Shown: positions 36,016-48,033, numbered from the stretch's first letter. The stretch: 64,000 bases of DNA from Pisolithus tinctorius (GCA_024663395.1 JANFAH010000007.1:434001-498000); one strand, 5' to 3'. Translations and numbers: made by a program. Notes: generated by a model from the sequence alone, not told the origin.

Positions 36016-39000
36016 ATGAATGTGAGCGGGCCCGGCGTCGACCTGTCACGAAGACTGACTTTGTTTGCAGAATCTGCTCAGGACGCTGACTGAGAACCAG
36101 CGCAGGCCATCGCCTGACCTGAAGCTGCTTCTCAACACTGTCAAAGATGTCCGCGTGAGTGTCTCACTCCAGTCACCCCCTCTTGACCGTCTGTCATCTC
36201 GCTTGCACAGCGTCTTGCATTGGACAGCAAGGCTTCAGACCCGTTCTACGAGTCGCTCGAAGGTCTCCTCCTCGACCTCCGGACAGTCACAATGGTATGT
36301 CACTTGTCCTTGGGTTGTCCGCCATCGTCCCTGACATCCTCAAGGACAATCGTGACGCTGAAGCGTTCCTCAAACCCGTCTCTAGGGCGGAGGTACCAGA
36401 CTATCACGACGGTAGTACTCTTTTCGGTGTGCTGCCCGTCCATCCCTTCGTCTCACCCGCACCTGCAGTCATATCCAACCCCATGGACCTCCAGACCATG
36501 CTCAAGAAAGTCAAGCAGAAGCACTACAAGTCGAAGCGCGAGTTCAAGGACGACCTAGACCTCATGTGGTCAAACTGCTTCACCTACAACTCTACAAAGG
36601 TAAACCGTTTCACTCCTCGTCCTCGATCCTGCTGACTGCACTGCACTCCCTTCTCTCACACAGGATCACCCTCTCCGTCTTTGCGCGCTCCGTCTCAAGA
36701 AAAAGGCAGAGAGACTCCTCATGCACATCACAGACAACAGAGATCGCATAGACCCTCCTGTTCCCGGCGAACCATCTCACCATGCCACTCGCCCCGTCGC
36801 TAGACTGAAGCTCAACGGCTTGACGCCCCACGATAATAAAGACCGCGATACCACGCCTAATCATCTTCGGTCCCAACTACCCGGAACAACGTCGACCCGG
36901 CACACCACCAACGGACATTCCAACAGACTCTCATCGACGTCCACCACAGAGTCACGACCTCGAAAACAAGTCTCATTCGCCGATTCGCCAGCACTGATAC
37001 GCACACAACAAGGCATGTCTGCATTCCGCGATCTCGACCTGGGCTTGGCACAGTTACTCGATGCCACCGATTTTCAAATGGGAGAACCTGGACCTTCCAC
37101 GCTCTCACATGCACGGAAGCTGGCAGATCGCCTCAGACATCATGTAATGCCACCCGAAGTGGTCGACGACGAAGACGCATATAGCGACATTAATACAGAC
37201 TCGGACGTCAAGATGGAAACACTGAGCGATACAGGTGAAAAGCGCAAGCTGTAAGTTCCCCCCTCCTCCTTCGCACACCCCTACCGTCACAACCTGACAT
37301 CATCCACGTAGCATGGCTCCTTACTTGCGACAAGCGAAACGACCGCGCTTAACACCACCAGACTCGGGTGACGAGATAGACGCTAACGCCGAGACACTTC
37401 TTCGACCGCCGCGTAGTCACGGAGAACTGATAGATTTATGGTGGAATGCCGCTCAGAGCGATGCGCTTCTTGCCAATGGATTGCCATGTCTACCCTCAAT
37501 AGCGTCATCTCCGTTACCTCAACGACCGCCACCTCGCAAGGCTCCAATCGTCAATACTCCTGTCACGACCGCAACCGCACCATCGGCCCCTACGACACCT
37601 CGGAAACGTCGAGTTCGTCCAGTGCCGGGGCAAGAACGGTCAGAGACACTACTCTCTCTCATGAATACCAACATCAAGACCCTCAAACGGGTACGGAGGA
37701 CACATACTAAATTTGCAGCTCTTGGGTTTAATGCAGGAGAAGACGGCGCAGGGACTGGTGGTGCACCAGGGGTGGGTTTGGGTGTAGGTGGGACAGAACG
37801 CGAGGATATTCCTGACCCAGAGACGGAGTTGCCGGAGGAAGTAGTCGACGAGCGACCGTGGTTGCTCCGATTGCGAGGCGCAGGAGGTAAAACCGTGGCG
37901 AGAGGTGGGATCGAGATCGGGGAACGCGCTGCGGGATCTTGTCTAAAGTGGATGAACAGAAAGGTGTTGGAACATGTGGGGTTTCAGGGTGAGTTGTCGT
38001 TTTTGGCCACATATGGTCATATTTCGCTTTTTTTCATTTGATCTCATTGTGCATTGACGCTGAAAACATGACTGGTGCTGCCACTTTGGGAGTATAGGTG
38101 CGTCGAACGCTGCGCTTGACGATCTAACGGGAGTAGCGTCCGAATTCCTTCTCAACCTCGGACGGACACTACGATTCCTCTGTGATAAGTACGCGCGTAC
38201 TATGACCCCCGAGGTACGTTAGGTACTTTCTTGTTGTTCTGCGACGCGTACGGCAAAAACTGATGCTGCCGATATGACGACGTCAGGAACTTATTCTGCA
38301 CGCACTCTTCGAGAGCGGTACCACCAGAATACAAGATCTCGAGCGGTATATCAAGGATGATATCGTGAGACACGGGGCACGGCTCGTGGAGCTAGAGAAG
38401 AAATTGGAGAACGCATATCGCGAAGCTGTAAGCTTCTTTCCCTGCTGCTCTCCGTGTCCTCTGATATATGACGTTGGCGATGAATTAGACGAGCACCGAC
38501 GTCCTGGACGACGATGCGCTTTTCAGTTCAGATCAGGAGGAAGACGATGGACTTGCGATGGGTGCGTTCGCAGACACATTGGGGGAGGACTTCTTGGGTC
38601 TTCGAGAACTGGGTATTGCGGCGGAACTGGGACTTTCGAGCCTCAGTGTTCCGAGGAAGTTGCTCAAGGGGAAGAAAGACGCCACTGGTGGCGTCAAGTA
38701 CGTGGATTCTCTTGATGTCGTTCTGTTGTCTCAATTTTTTTTTTCCTCCACTACTGCAGGGCAAAGCCGGCGGAAGTTCAGCTACCGTATCCACCCCCAC
38801 CCTCGTTCATCCCTATCACCTCCAAGAACGTCGAGGATCAAATTGGCCTTCTTCGTCCGTACTACCATCAACGCCTCTCTTCACTTGCCGTCACTGCTCC
38901 CGCCGTGTCTGCAGATATTCCGAACGCATCTTTACCAGGAGTACTGCCTCTTCCGCCTCCACTCCCGCTCCCACCCTTCCCCTCTCACCCACTGGCGGGT

Positions 39001-39549
39001 GGTGGTGCTGCAGGTCCGTCCATGTTGTCAACATCCGCGTCTCAACAAGTGGGACCGAACCTGTCATCATCATCAACTTCTCAGCAATCATTACTGCCAC
39101 TGCCACCACCATTACAGAACCCATCCCCGTCCATCATTGCGACACTACCTGACGATCCGCCGAATTCTGCACAGACTAAGGTTAATCCAATTGGGCAGGT
39201 TGTCAAGCCGAGTTCGGCAGCTACGACTGTGAAGAAGAAGGCGAAGGGGAAGGAAGGCGGCGGAGGCGGCGTTGGAGCGAGTACGAGTGGTGTTGTTACC
39301 GGCGTTGGTGTACCATTACCGGTGACAGCGGTACTCCAGTCTGAGACGGTACCAGATGGAGGAAGTGTTACTGGTGCTGGTGGTGTGGAAGTTGAGATAG
39401 TGGCAGGTGATGGAGCAGGCAGGGGAGGGACAGGCGGAGGTAAAAGTGCAAGTGCAAGTGCAAGTGAGAATCATGTGGGTGGGAGTGTGTCGCCGAGGAA
39501 AAGGGAAAGGATAGCTGATCTGCCTCCTGTCATTGCAGCGAGGGGTTGA
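36016..39549 (+). CDS. SPT7: SAGA subunit SPT7, bromodomain and histone fold
   Basis: SPT7 is a structural subunit of the SAGA coactivator. Eleven exons join in frame to 963 residues: 36016-36021, 36071-36154, 36211-36294, 36345-36411, 36469-36599, 36664-37250, 37312-37988, 38098-38213, 38287-38427, 38489-38697 and 38760-39549. The first exon is ATGAAT only, with a GTGAGC donor. The bromodomain covers about residues 65-140 (FLKPVSRAEVPDYHD, NPMDLQTMLKKVKQKHY, then FTYNST with the acetyl-lysine-binding Asn). A long charged linker follows. Residues about 546-630 hold the histone fold (ALDDLTGVASEFLLNLGRTL...LILHALFESG) that pairs with a TAF10-type partner. The C-terminus has a conserved block (PYPPPPSFIPITSKNVEDQI) and a low-complexity Pro/Ser/Gly tail. 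Divergent from CDH1. Confidence 0.93.
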
Positions 39550-40525
39550 GATAGCCTTGGCTTCCTGAGTTGGTGAATATCTGCACCAGCAGCATGAAAT
39601 AGTTTGTGGGTTGCATAGCTACTGAAATATGTTTGTTGGTGCAATGGTTAATGCTGCAGTGAGAACCTCCACATGATACATGAGTGTACATGGAGGATTA
39701 TTCTGGACACCAATTTTGTCCCTTTTATGTACATACAATTTATAATATATTGCATGGTTGGTTCTTAGAGTAGGTATTGAATGGGAGCATCATCTTCACA
39801 TACTAATGTCTTGAGTGTTCTGACTTCTGTTGGAACATAAACTGCCACTGTTTGTTAGTACTTAGGTGTGATGCTAGTGATGAAAATGCAACCAGAACTG
39901 GGATTGATCCAGCAACCCTTGGTGTTAACCAGGTGCTCTAACCACTGCACTATATGGTCTGGGTACCAGTGTCAGTAGTTTGGGGGGTTAGACCACTGCT
40001 GTGGGGACAAATCTCCATGAAGAGTAATGCACAGAATGCACCATCTCCAATGGCATGTGCTTACTTAAGCATAAAAAGTGTGCATATTTGTAGTATTTCC
40101 TATAGTACATCAGCAAAACACAAAAATGTGTTAGTAACTCATAGCTGTCCATAGTATTCACACAATTCCATATTAGTCCAAAGCAGTATCAAGTATCCTA
40201 ACAACTCATAGTGCCAGGTTAGACTACACCAGACCAGCCCAAAGTAGTGGCTGGCATCCAAGCATCTCATAGCATCTGAGCAAGCCACACCAGTGATACA
40301 GTTGTCAAGAAGTGATAAGGTTACATAAGTGACCAGCAAATGAGCAGTGGACAAACTGCAGATGAACCTTAGATGAGCCTTAGATGAACTGGCCCTTTTT
40401 CTTGTGCTTCTGGTTTTGACAGGTTATTCTTGGACATCATCAGGCCAGGTCTGCAAACTCTTTGTCCTCAACAATCATACTGGACTGTTAAGTCCAATCA
40501 CATGTGGTTTCCTTTTGGGGGGGAA
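39550..40525. other. Non-coding edge of the transposon region
   Basis: AT-richer sequence beyond the SPT7 stop with very few CpG, apart from the tRNA-like unit. No frame is convincing. It may be the left part of the older relic into which the LTR copies inserted. Confidence 0.4.
39889..39959 (-). tRNA. Degenerate tRNA-like unit, Val(AAC)-like, possibly a SINE head
   Basis: The minus strand shows a polymerase III A box (TAGTGCAGTGG) and B box (GGATCAATCC) at tRNA spacing. A D arm GTGC/GCAC, a T arm GCTGG/CCAGT with a 7-nt loop, and an acceptor stem with one mismatch can be drawn. The anticodon loop TTAACAC would give AAC (valine), but its stem has a G-A mismatch and one base between the D and anticodon stems is missing. 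The T loop lacks the usual TTC. It is therefore unlikely to be a working tRNA. A tRNA-derived SINE is the alternative. Confidence 0.45.
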
Positions 40526-41488
40526 TGTCAAGTATGGGTTTACCCTCGGGTGACCAGGCTTCATGACTGGGTGACAGGGGCTAAGTCCAGTTGACCAAAG
40601 TCAAGGCCAGGAGACAGGGGCCAAGTCCGACTGACCAAAGTCAAGGCCGGGAGACAGGGGCCAAGTCCGGTTGGACCAGAGTTGAGGCTGGAGGTCAGGG
40701 GCTAAGTCCAGAGGACCAGACTTAAGGCTGGGAGCACAGGAATAAGGCTGGTAGTGTGGGAAACTGACCAGTCTTGGAGTGCACACAAGGGGAAGCCAGT
40801 CTGGGGTTGGATCTACCTCCCTTGGTCTCAGCTTATGTGCTGTACCCTTATGCAAGCCAGGGAGAGGTCCAGGACAGGGGCCAGGGATAGCCTAAGGCTC
40901 GGCCTTAGCTAAAGAGTAGTCTTGTGGTGTAGTACAGGAGTTGAGGGTAATACTTAATTGATATTCTGACTGGGGTGCTACAAAGTATGTACAGGGGTTA
41001 AATACACGAGGCCAGTCCAGGATAATGAACATGAAGCTGGACTTGTGAATAAGCTATTAGTGAGATGATTAGCAAGACAAGGATAGCCACAGTGGCTATG
41101 CAGAGGCTAATAGCCAAAGTCTGGGTGACCAGCATAACCGGGGTTGGAAACAGGATTTGTACAGTAAGCAGAGTTAGACAAAAGGATGAGACTGAATATA
41201 GCACAAACAAAGGAAAACAGACCAGAGTTATGTCCAGGTGACCCAGACATGGACCTGGGAGGACCGGGGTGGAGCAGCACAAGGCTGGAAGGCTGGAATG
41301 GACCGGAGATAGGGGTAAAAGACCAGACTTGAGTTACTTAGGCCCAAGTTAGATTATTTAGGACCAAGGTTGTGTTCTCTAGGCCAGAGTTAGGTTCTCT
41401 AGGCTGGACTAGGACCAGACTTGACTGGAGATAGGGGCTAGGGGTCTGGACTGGGCTGGGATTGAGTCCGAGAGTCATGGATATGACA
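40526..41488 (-). mobile_element. Solo LTR, family A
   Basis: A 963-bp LTR in reverse orientation: TGTCAAGTATGGG at its left and GGATATGACA at its right, flanked by the 5-bp target duplication GGGAA (40521-40525 and 41489-41493). No internal region is present. It is a near relative of the copies at 44761, 50958 and 53062. Confidence 0.92.
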
Positions 41489-42410
41489 GGGAACTGCATG
41501 CATTGGGGTTCTGGCATTTTGTTTGTATTTGTTATGTCAGGAAGCATCATGCAGATGAACATGGACAGTGGCATGTGCTGCTTGTGTATTGATACTGCTG
41601 GGGCCAGTGATGTCATTGCCATCAGTTATGAATTTATTTGACAAGAATATATGCTGGACCATGTTACTACAGATGAGGAATTTACTGCTGAGTCTGTGTA
41701 CCCTAGAGGATCATTGTTGGTATGTCATACAAACTCAGTGTGTGAGTTTGTGGAACAGTACCCCTTCCTGACATTGAAGGATATTAAATCTATTGTGGCA
41801 TTTCACAGAGTGGTTCTGCTTTGTCATCTGTGCTGTCAGGGGTGTGTTGATGCCCTCCACATTCACAAGTGTACAGCTACTTGTCCATCACTGTTGTATG
41901 TGTTTCGACAGCTTAAAACTGCTTGGAGGGGGAAATGTCTCCTTCCTGCTTTGCAACCAGCAACTTCACTTGAGAGAAATGTTGCTGATGTTAGAGGTGT
42001 TGAGAGAAGTGCAAAGCTGGCTTGACATCAACAGTTAGTAAGGGGGGGATGTTGATGAGGGACTGTGTCCTTATCCCCCTATCAGATTGTTGAGCAAAAA
42101 GCTTGACATCATCTGTGATTGGCAGAACCTCATGTCACCACAGGGTCTTGCTGAGGGAGTTTGCACTTTCTGTGTGCAAACATTCCAGTGTTGTGATCTT
42201 TCAGATATTATTCCTTCCACTAAAATGCTTTTGGTGTTGAGGAATGATTGGTTACCAGTTCCATGTTGACCCTGGGCATATGACATAGAAAAATATCATG
42301 GAGTGATCCTCTGCCCATACAGTATGCATCATTTGGATGATGTCACTGAGGTTCAGATGTGCATTTCATGTCAAAAGGCATTGACAGGCAAGACCCCATG
42401 ACAACCAAAG
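41489..42410 (+). pseudogene. CpG-depleted Helitron-like relic, left part
   Basis: Interrupted frames suggest the N-terminal part (DUF6570-like) of Agaricomycete Helitron helicase proteins: a YPFLTLKDIKSIVAFH block, a GCVDALHIHKCTATCP block with paired Cys, and a MCISCQKALTGKTP block. The last continues at 50694 beyond the inserted chromovirus with DSIANFQYYG. Only one CpG occurs between 41521 and 42410. The helicase part itself is not seen. The family call rests on motif memory. Confidence 0.45.
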
Positions 42411-42861
42411 TGTTACATTTCACCCCTAACTTTTCCTCTTTACTGTATGGTTGCCTTGCTTTTGATCCGTTGGACTTAGTTTCCTTTTAGAGCTGTCTTC
42501 TCTCTGATCCGACAGCTCTCTATTCCCACCACTAGCATTACTAGCTCGTTACATGCTTAGGACATGTGTTGTTGTTGTTCAACCAATGGCGTAGTTACCT
42601 CGGGTGCATGAGGATGCCTCATGGTCCTCTTTCTGTAGTATTTAGACCGCCGGCTCAAGCCCTGGAAACCCAGACTTGAGCTGCTCAATTATACGCAGCA
42701 TTCTCAGAACTTCGCCCTCAGTGTCCCTCACAAGGACCACTCTTACCAGCATTGCCCTAAATCCTCTGTCGTTTACAGAGGTTACTGCAGCCATTGCTCA
42801 GTAGAAACCTTAGTCTGCAATTCGAGCTCTCCCTACGTCTTGACTTCAGTTGAGCATAACA
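42411..42861 (+). repeat. 5' LTR of chromovirus 1
   Basis: 451 bp, TGTTACATTTC...GCATAACA. TATTTAG at 42639-42645 lies about 30 bp before the predicted transcript start at 42673 (AGACTTGAGCT). Confidence 0.95.
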
Positions 42862-42863
42862 AA

Positions 42864-42874
42864 AGCTCAAGTCT
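42864..42874 (+). promoter_or_regulatory. Self-priming primer-binding site of chromovirus 1
   Basis: AGCTCAAGTCT, three bases after the LTR end, is perfectly complementary over 11 nt to AGACTTGAGCT at 42673-42683 inside the LTR, about 30 bp after a TATA-like box. This is the arrangement known from Tf1/sushi-type elements, in which the 5' end of the transcript primes its own reverse transcription. Confidence 0.75.
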
Positions 42875-42947
42875 CCAGCCTTTGGCCGAAACGGTCACTG
42901 CTTAGTGCACCACCACAAACCCCCGAAACAACCGACGTTGGGCGCCA

Positions 42948-44060
42948 TTGCGACCCACTCGCGAAGAATCGTCATCTGACAAAGAACAGGAGAGCACTGT
43001 CACAGACACCTCCTCCAACAAACCCGAACAACCGGATAGAGGCTTTACCTCTGGTATCCTCTCGAACCTCTTCACCCAGTCCCTCGCTTCACTTGGTACA
43101 CCAATCCCACCTGTACCTGCCACACTTCCTACACCCCCGATCCCCCCACCGAATATGATGTCCGGTTCATTGTCGAAGGGAATGACTGCCATCTCTGGAG
43201 TCAAACCCACCGAATTGAAGATTGATGCTCCAACTGATTTTGATGGAGACCAAAAGAATGCCATGAGCTGGCTGTACTCCATACAGACCTACCTCTTGGT
43301 CAATGAAGAATTGTATGACACTGACGCCAAGAAGGTGGTCTATGCCCTGTTGTACATGAAGAAAGGTGTCGCCCATTCCTGGGCTGCCACCTACCAGAAA
43401 ATAGCTCTGGAGAAGACTACTCCCAGCTTCGGAACCTTCACTGATTTTGTGAAGAACTTTAAGGAGTCTTTCACCTCCACCGATACTGCAGGAACTGCAA
43501 TCACTAAATTGCAGACCCTGAAACAGAAAGAATCAGTTGAACAGTATATCACCGATTTCCGAACTGCCACCGCTGACTCAACCATTATGGAGGATGTTGC
43601 CTTGATCGAGTTCTTCTCCCAAGGACTCAAACCTTTCATCGCAAACAGAATCCATATGATGGAAACCACTCCTACCAAGATTACTGAGTGGTACACCCAA
43701 GCGCAGAAGTTCAATGCAAAGTGGAGAAAAGTCAATGAATTCTCCACAAAGAAAGAAAAGAAAACGTTCCACCCAAGGAACAGTTTTGCCGAAGAAAAAG
43801 ATCCAAATGCTATGGACGTGGATGGAGTGAGACTCTCCAAAGAAGAACAAGACCGTCACATCAAAGAAGGAAGATGTTTCGGTTGCGGGAACAAAGGACA
43901 CCTCTCTCGAGAATGTCCAGACAAAGGGAAAATTCCCCAAAAGAAAGTAAAGAAAATCCGCAAAATTGTGGAGGTAGAAGAAAGCGACGATGAAGAAAAA
44001 GTCGCTGGTCCGTCCATCGCTCTGGTAAACATTGCTAGAGCCCTTGGGAAGGATTTTTGA
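42948..44060 (+). CDS. gag: Gag of chromovirus 1
   Basis: About 370 residues in an open frame, forming the capsid and nucleocapsid protein of the element. A Ser/Pro-rich N-terminus leads to a retrotransposon-Gag fold (DFDGDQKNAMSWLYSIQTYL ... ALLYMKKGVAHSW ... LKQKESVEQYITDF). The nucleocapsid part has one CCHC zinc knuckle, CFGCGNKGHLSRECP, near residue 305. The frame has no ATG at its left end; the first in-frame ATG is near 43155, so the true start is either there or lost by mutation. The frame ends in TGA at 44058-44060 and overlaps pol, which lies in the -1 frame. Confidence 0.85.
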   Translation: MRPTREESSSDKEQESTVTDTSSNKPEQPDRGFTSGILSNLFTQSLASLGTPIPPVPATLPTPPIPPPNMMSGSLSKGMTAISGVKPTELKIDAPTDFDGDQKNAMSWLYSIQTYLLVNEELYDTDAKKVVYALLYMKKGVAHSWAATYQKIALEKTTPSFGTFTDFVKNFKESFTSTDTAGTAITKLQTLKQKESVEQYITDFRTATADSTIMEDVALIEFFSQGLKPFIANRIHMMETTPTKITEWYTQAQKFNAKWRKVNEFSTKKEKKTFHPRNSFAEEKDPNAMDVDGVRLSKEEQDRHIKEGRCFGCGNKGHLSRECPDKGKIPQKKVKKIRKIVEVEESDDEEKVAGPSIALVNIARALGKDF

Positions 44061-44093
44061 ATGGGAACTCTGTGTTGACGCCAGATGTTCCCA
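44054..44093 (+). promoter_or_regulatory. Possible gag/pol -1 frameshift site of chromovirus 1
   Basis: TTTTTGA carries the gag stop. The pol frame is -1 to gag and overlaps it here. A 7-bp stem TGGGAAC/GTTCCCA (44062-44068, 44087-44093) follows within four bases. The spacing is shorter than usual. Confidence 0.45.
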
Positions 44094-44760
44094 AAACTAA
44101 GGACAGTTTAGTTTCTGTTGCACCTGTACTTGTAACGTCTACACCAGAACGTACTACGCAGATCCCCGTTTCCCTCTATGCATCAGAAACTACCTCGAAA
44201 GTCGTCAACACTACCGCTCTGGTTGACTCCGGAGCAGAAATCTCCTGCATCGATTGGGGTTTTGTGCGAAAACACCAAATCCCCACTCAACGCCTCGCCA
44301 AACCCATCCTCGCCAAAAACGCCAATGGAACCCAGAACTCAAAAGGAAGAATATTGTTTTCCGCCACTCTCTACTTCAAAGTTAAAGGGCTCGTCCACCA
44401 GTCCTTTTTCCATGTCATCAATTGTGGAACAGAAAATGTCATTCTGGGTCTCCCCTGGCTCCAAGAAAACAACCCTGTCATGGACTGGAGGATGGGCACG
44501 TTGTCTATCGACGAGAAAACCGATAGATCAAAGGAATTAAGACACAACGTCTCTTCCATTACCATCAAGGAACCAACCATGAATCTTGTGTCCCCTGCTG
44601 AAAAGAAAGGGATAAACAAATTCATGGACTATGAAGAACCAGAGGACGAAACCATCTGAGCACACTTCATGATGTCGGTTGGAAAACTTGTCGAAGAAGC
44701 CAAGAAGATTAATCCCAACAATAGTCTTCTTCAAAAGATCACCACAGCTACGGAGCTAGC

Positions 44761-45664
44761 TGTCATATCCATGACTCTCGGACTCGGACTCAGCCCAGTC
44801 CAGACCCCTAGCCCCTAACTCCGGTCAACTCCGGTCCTGGTCCAGCCTAGACAACCCAATCCCGGCCCTAGATAACTCAACTCCAGCCTGCATAACTCAA
44901 GTCCGGTGTTTTACCCCTATCTTCGGTCCATTTCGGCCTCCTGGCCTTGTGCTGCTCCACCCCAGTCCTCCCAGGTCTATGTCCGGGTCACCCAGACATA
45001 ACTCCGGTCTGTTTCCCTTTGTTTGTACTATATTTAGTCTAGCCTGTTCATCTGACTTTCGCTTACTGTACAAATCCTGTGTCTGACCCCGGTATGCTGG
45101 TCACCTGGACTTTGGCTATTAGCCTTGGCACAGCCACTATGGCTATCCACTCTCTTGCTAATCTTCTTGCTAATAGCTTATTAACAAGTCTGGCTCTATG
45201 TTCATTATCCCGGACCGGCCTCATGTATTTAACCCCTGTACATACTTCATAGCACCCTCAGTCAGAATATCAACTTAGTATTACCCTCAACTCCATACTA
45301 CCCCTTGAGACTACTCTATAGCTAAGGCCAAGCCTTAGGCTATTCCCGGCCCCTGTCCCAGACCTCTCCCCGGCTTGCATAAGGGTACAGCACATAAGCT
45401 GAGACCAAGGGAGGTAGATCCAACCCTGGACTGGCTTCCCCCTGTGCGCACCCCAAGACCGGTCGGTTTCCCACGCTACCAGTCTTGTTCCTGCGCTCCC
45501 GGCCTTAAGTCCAGTCCTCCGGACTTAGCCCCTGACCTCTGGCCTTAACTCCGGTCTAACCGGACTTGGCCCCTGTCTCCCGGCCTTGATTCTGGCCACT
45601 CGGACTTAGCCCCTGTCACCCGGTCTTGAAGCCTGGTCACCTGAGGGTAAACCCGTACTTCACA
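44761..45664 (+). mobile_element. Solo LTR, family A, inside pol of chromovirus 1
   Basis: 904 bp, TGTCATATCC...TACTTCACA, forward orientation, with target duplication CTAGC (44756-44760, 45665-45669). The pol frame is continuous across it when one copy of the duplication is removed, which dates the insertion after chromovirus 1. Confidence 0.95.
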
Positions 45665-47505
45665 CTAGCCCAAGAAGAACACAAGAAGAAACCGAAAGCT
45701 GTCCTTCCTGAAGACTACAAGGACTTCGCCTCGGTCTTCGAGAAACCCTCTGATGGAGTTTTACCTCCATCACAACCATATGACCACGCCATAAACCTTG
45801 TAGAGGACTTTGTCCCCAAGGTGGCTAAAGCATATCCACTCTCTCCCTCTGAACGAGAGTCTGTGGAGAAATTTATTGAAGAAAACCTTCGAGAGGGAAA
45901 GATTCGCCCCTCGAAGTCCCCCCAAGCTGCCCCTTTCTTCTTCGTAGGGAAGAAAGATGGCTCCTTGCACCCTTGCCAGGACTACAGGTACCTAAACAAG
46001 AATACAGTGAAGGATGCATATCCCCTTCCCCTCATTTCTGACCTCATAGACAAGCTGAAAGGAGCCTCTATCTTTACAAAAATGGATGTCAGGTCTGGCT
46101 ATAACAATGTTTGAATCAAAGAAGGAGACCAATGGAAGGCCATGTTCATCATGCACAAAGGTCTTTTCGAACCAACTGTTATGTTCTTCGGACTATGCAA
46201 TTCCCCCGCCACTTTCCAGCGATTCATGAATGACTCCTTCCGAGACATGATTGCTGAAGGATGGTTGGTCATCTACATGGATGACCTCCTCATCTTTTCA
46301 AACGACCCCGAAGAACACAAACAAAGAACCCGTCGTGTCCTCGAAAGAATGAGAGAACTTTCTCTCCCTCTAAAATTGGAAAAATGTCATTTTGATCTTG
46401 CCGAGGTGGAATACCTTGGCATGATTATCAAAGAAAACACTGTTGCCATGGACCCCATCAAAGTCCAAGGCATTGCCGAATGGCCTGTTCCGAAAAAGGT
46501 CAAGGATGTGCGATCCTTCCTAGGATTCGCAAACTTTTACAGAAGATTTGTCCCTTACTACTCAGACATTGCATGACCACTCATTGACCTTACCAAGAAG
46601 ACAGTCGACTGGAGTTGGTCAAAAAGGTGTCAGGACGCCTTTGAGCTCCTAAAGAGAATCTTCATGGCGCAACCAACTCTTCGAATGCCTGATACCTCTT
46701 GGCCATTCGTGATTACTACAGATGCATCCAAGTACGCAACAGGGGGAATCCTCCTTCAAGAAGATTTGAACGGACAGTGGCAACCCTGTGCCTTTCTGTC
46801 CCAATCGTTTAACCCTGCAGAAAGAAACTATGACATATATGACAGAGAACTGCTTGGGGTTATTCGAGCATTGAAATCTTGGAGACATTATCTCCATGGA
46901 TCCCCTTTCCCGGTTAAGGTCTTCACAGACCATAAAAATCTAACATACTTCAAATCACCTCAAAACTTGAATCGTCGCCAAGCCCACTGGCTCCTCGACC
47001 TTGCAGACTTTGATCTGCAATTAGAACACATCCCAGGAAAAGACCTGGCCGCACCTGATGCACTCTCCCGCTGACCTGACCATATCCCCGAAGATGATGA
47101 AGACAACAAAGGAGTTACTCTCCTTCCACAAACCTTGTTCGTTAACCTCATCGACACCAACCTCACTCAGAAGGTTACATCATCTTCTATGAACGATCCC
47201 GTTGTCCAGACTGCACTTCATGCCATAGAAAATGTTGACATGCCACTCCCGTTCAAATCCCACCTCTCCGATTGGAAGTTTGACAATGGAGTGTTACTCT
47301 ACAAAGATCGGGTGTATATCCCTGATGATCCTACCCTCCGATGGACTGTCGTGTCCAACCACCATGACCACCCCTCTGCCGGACACCCTGGTGTCTTGAA
47401 AACCTGACAACTCATTTCATCTGAGTTCTGGTGGCCTGGACTTGCATCTTTCGTCCGAAAATACGTCGAAGGCTGTGCCACGTGCCAGCAAAACAAGGTC
47501 AACAC

Positions 47506-48033
47506 TGTCATAGTCATGCCTCAACCCCGGCTGGACTCGGCCTCACACTCACTCAGTCCGGCCTCGGCCTCACCTGTCCTGCATCTCCAGTTGGTCTAGT
47601 GCAGTAGACACTGCTTTGCAGTGTCTGTCATTTCGGTTAAGTCCTGTCCCCGGTCCTGTCCCCGGTCCACCTGTCCCGGTCTCTGTTACCTTAGTCATAC
47701 ATTAGTAATCCTTGTCTTACCAATCGTCTTAGCAATCCTTGCGAGACTGGCATTACCAGTCTCCGTACTATAGTTACTTCTAGTATATAAGCTCATAGAT
47801 ACTCAGCCTGTAGACCTCAGTCTGAAATCAACTAAGTCACCTCTGATAACTCCATCTCAGCCTTGGACTCAGACTGAGACCCACGCAAGGGAATAGCACT
47901 GTATCCTCAGTCGCTAAGTCCAAACAGTCCAAACATCTGCATCCTCGACTTCACCCCTGACCCCAACCCCTCGGCTTCGCGCCCGCTTCGGTCTCCGGTC
48001 CGGACTCAACCTGGACAATCCTCGTACTTGACA
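47506..48033 (+). mobile_element. Solo LTR, family B, inside integrase of chromovirus 1
   Basis: 528 bp, TGTCATAGTC...TACTTGACA, with target duplication AACAC (47501-47505, 48034-48038). A perfect 9-bp hairpin AGACACTGC-TTT-GCAGTGTCT lies at 47606-47626. Pol is again in frame across the insertion. Confidence 0.95.

Noticed and set aside
35452..36093. Plus-strand frames of 104-174 residues opposite CDH1
   Set aside because: They are shadows of the CDH1 exons, which carry the C-box and WD40 motifs.
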